DNA from: Algoriphagus halophilus
Lineage (GTDB): Bacteria; Bacteroidota; Bacteroidia; Cytophagales; Cyclobacteriaceae
DNA length: 64,000 bases
Assembly: GCF_900129785.1 (NCBI RefSeq)
Contig: NZ_FSRC01000004.1
Span: forward strand, 62,001-126,000
Reading direction: 5' to 3'
A program made the translations under genes and the position numbers. The notes under the pieces were generated by a model. That model had not been told where the DNA came from. It was given only the letters and a program-made list of their open reading frames with translations, and did no database searches. Shown here one piece after another: positions 54,486 to 61,975 of this stretch; position 1 is the first letter of the stretch, and the number at the start of each line of letters is the position of its first letter.

Positions 54486-55289
54486 ATGGCTAGCAACAGC
54501 AATTCATTTAAGTCAAAATTTTACGGCAGCATCATGCCAAAAATCTATGGTATTGGTGCGTCAGTAGTTATTCTCGGAGCGATGTTCAAAATTTTGGATT
54601 GGGCTGGAGGTAACTTGATGATCACGATTGGTCTTACAACAGAGGCTGCGATCTTCTTTCTTTCTGCTTTTGAACCTCGTCAAGAAGAAGTTGACTGGTC
54701 TAAAGTATATCCTGAATTAGCTGGCGGTGCTCCAGGTAATAAAAAAGCTTCAGCAGGGGCTGCATCTGGCGATAGCGTATCTCAAAAATTGGATGAAATG
54801 CTAGCCAATGCCAAAGTTGGTCCAGAATTGATCGAAAGCCTAGGAAAAGGAATGCAAAATCTTGCTACTTCTGCAGAGAAAATGGGCAATCTGTCTGATG
54901 CCGCTGTAGCAACCAATGAATATGCAACGAATGTTAAATCTGCCGCTAAAACTTTGGTAGACATGAACGCTTCATATAGTAAAACTGCTGCAGCTTTGAC
55001 TGAAATGTCCTCTGCTTCTCAGGATGCTAAGGAATATCATAATCAAGTTCAGACGGTAACTAAAAATCTTTCTGCATTGAATGCGGTATATGAGATGGAA
55101 CTTCAGGACGCCAATAGCCATGTGAAAACTTTGAATAAGTTCTATTCAAATATGACTGCTGCTATGGAAGGTCTTACTGAAGCCGGAAAAGAAACTGAAG
55201 CCTTCAAGAATGAATTGGCTAAGCTTAATCAAAATGTAAGTTCATTGAATAAAATCTATGGTGGAATGTTATCCGCTATGAAAGGTTAA
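54486..55289 (+). CDS. gldL: Gliding motility / type IX secretion motor protein GldL (PorL)
   Basis: GldL is the inner-membrane stator that, with GldM, converts the proton gradient into motion and secretion. The 267-residue protein has two N-terminal helices (about residues 19-36 and 44-63) with a conserved acidic residue in TTEAAIFFLSAFEP. A long cytoplasmic coiled-coil tail follows with repeated LNxxY units (LSALNAVYEMEL, VKTLNKFYSNMT, VSSLNKIYGGML). Start ATG is clear. It lies 60 bases after gldK. Confidence 0.96.
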   Translation: MASNSNSFKSKFYGSIMPKIYGIGASVVILGAMFKILDWAGGNLMITIGLTTEAAIFFLSAFEPRQEEVDWSKVYPELAGGAPGNKKASAGAASGDSVSQKLDEMLANAKVGPELIESLGKGMQNLATSAEKMGNLSDAAVATNEYATNVKSAAKTLVDMNASYSKTAAALTEMSSASQDAKEYHNQVQTVTKNLSALNAVYEMELQDANSHVKTLNKFYSNMTAAMEGLTEAGKETEAFKNELAKLNQNVSSLNKIYGGMLSAMKG

Positions 55290-55327
55290 TTATACTCAAT
55301 CATCTAGAATAGACTAAAAAATTAAAG

Positions 55328-56935
55328 ATGGCAGGAGCTAAAGAGACACCTAGACAGCGGATGATCGGGATGATGTACCTGGTTTTGACGGCCCTATTGG
55401 CCCTCCAGGTAAGTAACCAGATTCTCCAGAAATTTGTATTGCTAAACGACGGTATGGAGCGAACTTCTAGAAATTATATTTCTAAGAATGAGTTTACCGT
55501 AAATTCTATCGAGTCCACCGTAGAACAGCAAGGGAATAATGAAAAAGATGTTCCGAAAGTAGCAGCAGCTAAAGAAGTAAGAGAGGCTACCAAAGAAATC
55601 TTTTCTTATTTAGAAGAACTGAAGCAGCAATTGATTACTCAATCAAATGCCAAAAATGAAGAAGGAAACTTCGTTAGTTCAAGTTTGAAGAATACTGAAA
55701 TTCCAGGAAACATGTTTGCCAACAATGGCAAAGGTGATGAAATGAAGGGAAGATTGAATGAGTATCCAACTCAAATTTCCCAGATTTTAAGTGGAATTGG
55801 AATTGATATGTCTTTCCAACCCATTGCAAAGGATGCAGGTGAAATTCCGCTTTTTGCGAATGATCGGGAAGTAAGAAATAAGGACTTTGTTGCATTGAAT
55901 TTCGTGAAATCCCCAGTGGGAGCCGTGATGGCATTAATTTCACAATATCAAAATGAAGTTTTAAATATTGAAAGTGAAGCTTTGGCTCAAATCACAAGTT
56001 CAATTGGTACATTCTACTTCAAGGCAGATATCGTTGAAGCAAGAATTGCTGCTACTTCCAATGTGGTTGCTGCCGGTACCAAGTTTGAAGGAGATATGTT
56101 TATTGCTTCCAGTTCCTCCGCAGCTGCTCCACAGATGACAATTGATGGACGTTCGGTACCTGTAGAAAATGGATTTGGTAAGATTGATTTTACAGTGACT
56201 CCAGCGTCTCAATATGACGACAGAGGACTTGCTAAAAGAGTATTGAAAGGTGAAATCGTGACCAATGTTGGTGGAGAAGATAAAGTTCTTCCTGTGGAAT
56301 ATGAATACTACGTTGCTCAGCCTGTAATTAAAGTTTCTTCTGAGGTAGTTCAGCAACTTTACGCAGATTGTGCGAATGAATTATTGATTGAAGTTCCTGC
56401 TTTAGGTAATACCTATTCTCCAGACTTCAGCCTTACAAATGGCCAGTCTATTAAAGGAAATACTCCAGGTCAATTAACTGTCATTCCAGGAGCTTCTGGA
56501 AAAGTTACCATTGGAGTAAGCTCAGGAGGCAATAAAATTGGAGATGTAACGTATGATATTAAACCAGTTCCAGAACCTTCTTTAGTTCCAGCAGCATCTA
56601 ATGGATCTGAATTGGATGTAAGTCAAGCTCAAACAATCAGCTCTTTGACCGGTCTGAAAGTGTTGGCAAAACCTGAAGCTACTTTCGGTAGAACCATGGC
56701 TAAGGATGCTAACTTTGAAGTAACTGGTGGGGAAGTAAGATTACTTAGAAATGATGTGCCACGACAAACTACTCAAATTGCCAATGGAAATAGCATTGCC
56801 ATGCGACAGTTAATGGAAAGTGCTAGAGCTGGTGATGACATTGTAATCGTGGTTACTCAAGTAACTAGGACTAATTTTAGAGGAAATAAAATTCCTTCTA
56901 CGTTGAATAAAGTTATTCGTATCGGAGTGAAGTAA
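55328..56935 (+). CDS. gldM: Gliding motility / type IX secretion protein GldM (PorM)
   Basis: GldM spans the periplasm as a dimeric rod linking GldL to the GldK/GldN ring. The 535-residue protein has a short cytoplasmic start and the family hallmark helix QRMIGMMYLVLTALLALQVSN. Four periplasmic domains follow, ending with the C-terminal domain near residues 440-535. Length matches characterised GldM. It lies 38 bases after gldL and 30 before gldN. Confidence 0.97.
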   Translation: MAGAKETPRQRMIGMMYLVLTALLALQVSNQILQKFVLLNDGMERTSRNYISKNEFTVNSIESTVEQQGNNEKDVPKVAAAKEVREATKEIFSYLEELKQQLITQSNAKNEEGNFVSSSLKNTEIPGNMFANNGKGDEMKGRLNEYPTQISQILSGIGIDMSFQPIAKDAGEIPLFANDREVRNKDFVALNFVKSPVGAVMALISQYQNEVLNIESEALAQITSSIGTFYFKADIVEARIAATSNVVAAGTKFEGDMFIASSSSAAAPQMTIDGRSVPVENGFGKIDFTVTPASQYDDRGLAKRVLKGEIVTNVGGEDKVLPVEYEYYVAQPVIKVSSEVVQQLYADCANELLIEVPALGNTYSPDFSLTNGQSIKGNTPGQLTVIPGASGKVTIGVSSGGNKIGDVTYDIKPVPEPSLVPAASNGSELDVSQAQTISSLTGLKVLAKPEATFGRTMAKDANFEVTGGEVRLLRNDVPRQTTQIANGNSIAMRQLMESARAGDDIVIVVTQVTRTNFRGNKIPSTLNKVIRIGVK

Positions 56936-56965
56936 GAATTCCCTACGAATCCAGATAAAATAATT

Positions 56966-57781
56966 ATGAAAAATTTCCTTCCAAAATTGATCTTATCCTT
57001 GCTTTTTGCAGCAGCAATTGCCCCTTTGGCAAGTGAAGCTCAAATTGCAACTAGTGTGACTCCATCCGGGTATGGTGATCGGACCTTTGATATGGATACC
57101 ATCTTCTCTGCGAAAAGAATTCGTGAGGATGATAAAATGTATCAAATTGCGGTTTGGAGAAGAATTGATCTTAGAGAAAAGTATAATCTTGCTCTATATG
57201 GATCAGGTGATGCAAAAAAGAATGGGATTATCAATTATATCTACAAAGCGGTAGTGGATGAAAATGCGCTAGAAGTTTTTGCAGATGAAGATTTTACCCA
57301 ACCGATGTCTATCGCAGAATTCCAGGATAATTTCTGGTTAAATGCCACAGGCGATAGCATCTTTGTCAAGCAATTATATTATTTGGATTTTAAAGAGGAC
57401 TTTGTGTTTGATAAGCATCATTCTGATATGGTGTTTGATATCAAATACCTTGAGTTGGTGATGCCTTCTCAGACGAATTCAAACGCAGGTCAGAAGACAA
57501 TCGCATATATCAGATACAAAGATTTCTATAATTACTTCAAAGATCATCCAGAGGCTAGATGGATCAATTTCAAGAACTTATCAAAAAGCTTGACTTATGA
57601 TGAGGCCTTTGAATCTAGATTGTTTAGATCTGTCGTTAGAAGATTTACAAATCCGGATGAAGCATTGATAGCCGACTTAGTGGATGCGGATAGTCCTAAC
57701 CCTGAAGTACAGGCTTATATCAACTCACTTGAGTTTGAGTATAAACTCTTAGAATACGAAAACACTCTTTGGGAGTGGTAA
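56966..57781 (+). CDS. gldN: Gliding motility / type IX secretion protein GldN (PorN)
   Basis: GldN binds GldK and GldM in the periplasmic ring. The 271-residue protein has a signal peptide (cleavage near SEAQI). The mature part contains MYQIAVWRRIDLREKYN, VFADEDFTQPMSIAEF and LNYFKDHPEARWINFKN-like family segments. The last is YKDFYNYFKDHPEARW in this protein. It ends LEYENTLWEW. It closes the operon, and a strong terminator follows at once. Only one copy is present; some Bacteroidota have a gldO paralogue next to it. Confidence 0.96.
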   Translation: MKNFLPKLILSLLFAAAIAPLASEAQIATSVTPSGYGDRTFDMDTIFSAKRIREDDKMYQIAVWRRIDLREKYNLALYGSGDAKKNGIINYIYKAVVDENALEVFADEDFTQPMSIAEFQDNFWLNATGDSIFVKQLYYLDFKEDFVFDKHHSDMVFDIKYLELVMPSQTNSNAGQKTIAYIRYKDFYNYFKDHPEARWINFKNLSKSLTYDEAFESRLFRSVVRRFTNPDEALIADLVDADSPNPEVQAYINSLEFEYKLLEYENTLWEW

Positions 57782-57788
57782 AAAATAA

Positions 57789-57816
57789 AAAGGGGCTTTT
57801 AAGCCCCTTTATTTTT
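57789..57816. terminator. Terminator between gldN and uvrC
   Basis: AAAGGGGCTT pairs with AAGCCCCTTT with a TT loop, followed by ATTTTTT. The right arm overlaps the last codons and stop of uvrC, so one hairpin ends both convergent units. Confidence 0.9.
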
Positions 57817-59604
57817 TGCTATCCAATCGAATAAGTTTTGAGCCTTACTGGCCCCAATTACAGAGGCTATTTCTTCTTGGGTAGCTTCACTGATTTTTTT
57901 GACTGATTTAAAATGGGAAAGGAGTTTGTTGGCAGTATTTTCTCCAATTCCCGGAATGGCAGTCAATTGAGTTCCAAATGCGTTCTTACTTCTGACCTTT
58001 CTATGAAAAGTAATAGCAAAACGGTGTGCTTCATCTCTAATTCTCTGCAATAGTCTTAAACTCTCCGACTTTTTATCAATGTGAATGGGGTAGGAGTCAC
58101 CCGGGAAATAAATTTCTTCCAATCTTTTTGCGATCCCTATAATGGGCATCTTTCCATAAACGCCAAGCTCTTGTAAAGCCTCTACTGCGGAGGATAGCTG
58201 GCCTTTTCCTCCATCAATGACCACTAACTTAGGCATGGGCTTGTTCTCCTCTAATAGTCGCTTATATCTTCTCGTTACGATCTCTTTCATACTTGCAAAA
58301 TCATTTGCACCTATGACCGTTTTGATGTGGTAGTGCCTGTATTCTTTTACTGCAGGCTTTCCATTAAGGAAACAAACCATGCTGGCAACTGGATTAGTCC
58401 CTTGGATGTTAGAGTTGTCAAAACATTCAATGTGATCAGGGATTTCAGGAAGACTTAAGTCCTGTTGTAACTGTTTAATGACCCTATCTTTTTTATCCTC
58501 ATTAAGCCCTTTTAATAAGGCTTTCTCCTTCTTATAATAAAGTGCATTTTTCAATGAAAGTTCTACCAACTTTTTCTTATCTCCAATTTTAGGTAAGATC
58601 AAGTTTAATCCTTCAATGGGCTCTTCTAATTCAATATTGATTAAGACTTCGTTGGCATCACTTTGAAATTGATCCTGAAGTCTTACAAGTGCTGTAATGA
58701 GGAGTTGCTCCTCATTTTCATCCAGACGTTTTTTCAATTCTACGTTTTTGGAGACGTTCATGGCTCCATTTTTTACCCGCAGGTAGTTTACATACGCAGC
58801 TTTTTCATCCGTGACAATCGTACATACATCCAGATTTGAAATACTAGGATTGGCAACCAATGATTTGGCTTGGTATTTCTCTAGTAGATCTAACTTTTCC
58901 TTGGTTTTTTGTGCTTTTTCAAATTCCAAGTTTTCAGCATAATGCTGCATTTCATTTTTGAAATAGGATTTGGCAATCCCTAGATTCCCCTTAAGAATAT
59001 GTTTGGCATGCTCCAAATCTTTCAAATAATCTGGTTCTTTTTGAAGGCCCACACAAGGCCCCTGGCAATTCCCAATGTGGTATTCCAAACAAACTTTATA
59101 CTTCCCCTCAGCGATTTTGTAAGGAGATAAATCCAGATTGCAGGTTCGAATGGTGAATAACTCTCGTATCAAATCAAGCACATTGTTCATGGCCTTCACA
59201 CTCGCAAAAGGGCCATAATAAGTACCTTTTTTAGGAATCATCCTTCTTGTCTGAAAGATTCTAGGAAAATTCTCATTGGGGAGCAGCAGGTAGGGATAAG
59301 TCTTGTCATCCCTAAGTAAGATGTTGTACTTTGGTTGAGTTTTTTTGATCAGGTTATTTTCTAGTAAAAGTGCATCAAACTCACTGTTTACAATCGTAAT
59401 CTCAATTCTTTTGATTTCCCGAACCATTCTTTTGGTTTTGAGATTCACTCCTGAATTTTTATTGAAATAGCTGGAGACCCGTTTTTTTAAACTTTTGGCT
59501 TTACCTACGTAAATCAATTCGTTTTCCGAATTGAAATATCGATAAACTCCCGGTTGATCAGGGAGTGATAAATGTTCTTCGGGTGTATAAGAAGATGCCT
59601 GCAT
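57799..59604 (-). CDS. uvrC: Excinuclease ABC subunit C
   Basis: UvrC makes the dual incisions in nucleotide-excision repair. The 601-residue protein has the N-terminal GIY-YIG nuclease domain (GVYRYFNSENELIYVGKAKSLKKRV) and the UvrB-binding UVR motif region near residue 205. An RNase H-like second nuclease (ECFDNSNIQGTNPVASMV) follows, and the C-terminal helix-hairpin-helix pair is IPGIGENTANKLLSHF. All are intact. It ends within the gldN terminator. It sits between the type IX operon and the penicillin-binding protein. Confidence 0.97.
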   Translation of the reverse strand: MQASSYTPEEHLSLPDQPGVYRYFNSENELIYVGKAKSLKKRVSSYFNKNSGVNLKTKRMVREIKRIEITIVNSEFDALLLENNLIKKTQPKYNILLRDDKTYPYLLLPNENFPRIFQTRRMIPKKGTYYGPFASVKAMNNVLDLIRELFTIRTCNLDLSPYKIAEGKYKVCLEYHIGNCQGPCVGLQKEPDYLKDLEHAKHILKGNLGIAKSYFKNEMQHYAENLEFEKAQKTKEKLDLLEKYQAKSLVANPSISNLDVCTIVTDEKAAYVNYLRVKNGAMNVSKNVELKKRLDENEEQLLITALVRLQDQFQSDANEVLINIELEEPIEGLNLILPKIGDKKKLVELSLKNALYYKKEKALLKGLNEDKKDRVIKQLQQDLSLPEIPDHIECFDNSNIQGTNPVASMVCFLNGKPAVKEYRHYHIKTVIGANDFASMKEIVTRRYKRLLEENKPMPKLVVIDGGKGQLSSAVEALQELGVYGKMPIIGIAKRLEEIYFPGDSYPIHIDKKSESLRLLQRIRDEAHRFAITFHRKVRSKNAFGTQLTAIPGIGENTANKLLSHFKSVKKISEATQEEIASVIGASKAQNLFDWIAKNKGA

Positions 59605-59617
59605 GTCCTAAAATTAA

Positions 59618-59646
59618 AAAAACAGCCTTGGATTTAGGCTGTTTTT
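59618..59646 (-). terminator. Terminator of the PBP1A-PorW unit
   Basis: AAAAACAGCCT pairs with AGGCTGTTTTT around a seven-base loop, just beyond the PBP1A stop on the minus strand and before uvrC. The minus strand shows T residues after it. Confidence 0.85.
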
Positions 59647-59666
59647 CTAGCTAGTGTTTGATGAAA

Positions 59667-61973
59667 TTAGAAATCATTCTTTTTCGCATCGTAATCAAAG
59701 TCTGCGAATCGTTGACTTTCTTTTTCATAAACATCACAATCAATTTCAATACTTAATGGTCTTTCAGGTCTTGGGAATGGGCCTTTGGTATAGCCTAAAC
59801 TTTTATCAGCATAGACTTTTTCCATGTACTTCACCCAAATAGGTCGGGCAGTTCTGCCTCCTTGTCCTGCAATCCAACTTCTAAAGTGAATGGCTCGGTC
59901 GTCTCCTCCAACCCATGTGCCGCTAACAAGGTCTTTGCTGATACCCATATACCATCCGTCAGAGGCATTTTGTGTGGTTCCAGTTTTCCCACCTAATTCA
60001 TTTCCTTCTCTTAAAGACCATGGAACACCCTGGCTGGTACCATCTTCTTCCTCAAATCCACCTCTGAGCATGTAAGTCATCAAATAAGCATGCTCCTCGC
60101 TCATAGCAGGACGTTTTTTGGCGGTGAATTGCTGAATGACATTGCCATTTTTATCCTCAATTCGATCTATGTAAAAAGGCGTAGTATGTTCTCCTCTATT
60201 TACGAAGGTTCCGAAAGCGCCCACCATCTCATAAATACTTACGTCATTAACACCTAATGCTAAGGCAGGTACTTCTTCTAAGTCACTGGTAACTCCTAAT
60301 CTTCTTGCAGTTTCTACCACAATTTTAGGACTCAGCTTTTTCATCATGTAGGCTGTAATGGAATTGACCGATTGGGCCATCGCCTTACGAATGGTCATTT
60401 TTTCATAAGTGAATTTTCCATCAGCATTGGAAGGACTCCAAGTTGGTTGCCCAGGAATAAAGACTTCCACCGGCTGGTCTATTACTGAATAGCATGGACT
60501 GTAACCATTTTCTATTGCTGCGGCATAAACAAATGGTTTGAATGTTGATCCTGGTTGTCTCTTTCCTCTTTTAACATGGTCAAATTTGAAATATTTATGA
60601 TCCATTCCCCCTACCCATGCTTTGATTTGACCGGTATGGGGGTCCATACTCATAAATCCAGTTTGAAGGAATTTCTTATAATATCTCAATGAATCCATGG
60701 TACTCATGAGCGTATCGATTTCTCCCTTCTCCCAGGAGAAAACTGTCATTTTCTTCTTTTCATTGAGTTTTAAATCAATGGAATCAGTGTCATTTCCATA
60801 TCTGATTTTCAACAGTCTGTAAGCTTCAGTTCTTTTGACTGCGTCCTCAATGAAGTTTGGAATTACTCGATTGTCTCCGTCAACCCAAGGGTCTCTATTT
60901 CCCATTTCCTTATAAAATGCTTTTTGAAGAGTTGCCATGTGTTCGGCCACTGCCTCTTCAGCATATCGTTGCATTCTACTATCAATGGTGGTGTAAATTT
61001 TCAATCCATCCCCATATAGATCATAGGAGGTGCCATCAGATTTCAAGTTTTCTTTCGCCCATCTGATCAAATCTGCTTTGACAATTTCTCTAAAGTAGGT
61101 TGCCAATCCTTTGTTTTGGTTGGCCACATTGTAATCCAATTCGATTGGTAATTGGGAAAGGGAATCAAATTCTGCTTCGGTCAACTTGTCGTTTTTAACC
61201 ATCTGGTACAAAACCGTATTTCTCCTTCTTAAGGAATTTTCAGGATTGTAAACTGGGCTATAATAGGTAGGTGCTTTAAACAACCCGACTAAAACAGCCG
61301 CTTCCTGTACATCCAATTCGTCAGGGCTTTTATTAAAGAAAGTTTTGGATGCTGTTTTGATACCATAGGCATTCGATCCAAACTCAGATGTATTTAAATA
61401 AAGTGTAAGAATTTCGTTTTTTGTGTAGGCTCTTTCCAATTGAGTGGCTACAATCCATTCTTTGGTCTTGATGATCAACATTCTTAGCCCAGGAACAGAG
61501 CTTAAGGCACCTTGAGAGGCATCAGTTCTAGTCTTAAACAGGTTTTTGGCAGTTTGCTGACTCAATGTTGAACCCCCACCTGCATCTTGTCCAAGTAAGA
61601 TGGATTTGACAAATACTCGCATCATAGCGATCATGTCAATCCCAGAATGGTCTTCAAACCTTACATCTTCAGTAGAAATTAAGGCATGAACCAAATTCGG
61701 AGAAAGCTCCTCATAGGTGACAGGACTTCTATTTTCTCTGAAATAGGTCCCTAATAATACTCCGTCTGAGGAATATAGCTCGGATGCTAATTCACTTTCT
61801 GGATTTTCAAGCGCTTTGAAATCAGGTAAAGTACCGAATAAGCCCAGAAAATTGATGCTCACCATCCACACGAAAAGGATGAAACCAAAAAAACCAGCCA
61901 CAAAGGCTAGCCAAATGAATTTGACTATTTTTTTGGCCCAGCCAGAGGATTCAGGTTTTGAATTTTTACTCAT
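59667..61973 (-). CDS. mrcA: Class A penicillin-binding protein (transglycosylase/transpeptidase, PBP1A type)
   Basis: This bifunctional enzyme polymerises and crosslinks peptidoglycan from lipid II. The 768-residue protein has one N-terminal membrane helix (residues 18-40). The GT51 transglycosylase domain carries ALISTEDVRFEDHSGID and GGGSTLSQQTAKNLF. The transpeptidase domain has motifs PGSTFKPF (SxxK), SVNS (SxN) and GGKTGTTQNASD (KTG). Both active sites are intact. It is probably co-transcribed with the PorW/SprE-like gene just upstream (2-base gap). The symbol mrcA is by homology. Confidence 0.96.
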   Translation of the reverse strand: MSKNSKPESSGWAKKIVKFIWLAFVAGFFGFILFVWMVSINFLGLFGTLPDFKALENPESELASELYSSDGVLLGTYFRENRSPVTYEELSPNLVHALISTEDVRFEDHSGIDMIAMMRVFVKSILLGQDAGGGSTLSQQTAKNLFKTRTDASQGALSSVPGLRMLIIKTKEWIVATQLERAYTKNEILTLYLNTSEFGSNAYGIKTASKTFFNKSPDELDVQEAAVLVGLFKAPTYYSPVYNPENSLRRRNTVLYQMVKNDKLTEAEFDSLSQLPIELDYNVANQNKGLATYFREIVKADLIRWAKENLKSDGTSYDLYGDGLKIYTTIDSRMQRYAEEAVAEHMATLQKAFYKEMGNRDPWVDGDNRVIPNFIEDAVKRTEAYRLLKIRYGNDTDSIDLKLNEKKKMTVFSWEKGEIDTLMSTMDSLRYYKKFLQTGFMSMDPHTGQIKAWVGGMDHKYFKFDHVKRGKRQPGSTFKPFVYAAAIENGYSPCYSVIDQPVEVFIPGQPTWSPSNADGKFTYEKMTIRKAMAQSVNSITAYMMKKLSPKIVVETARRLGVTSDLEEVPALALGVNDVSIYEMVGAFGTFVNRGEHTTPFYIDRIEDKNGNVIQQFTAKKRPAMSEEHAYLMTYMLRGGFEEEDGTSQGVPWSLREGNELGGKTGTTQNASDGWYMGISKDLVSGTWVGGDDRAIHFRSWIAGQGGRTARPIWVKYMEKVYADKSLGYTKGPFPRPERPLSIEIDCDVYEKESQRFADFDYDAKKNDF

Positions 61974-61975
61974 AA

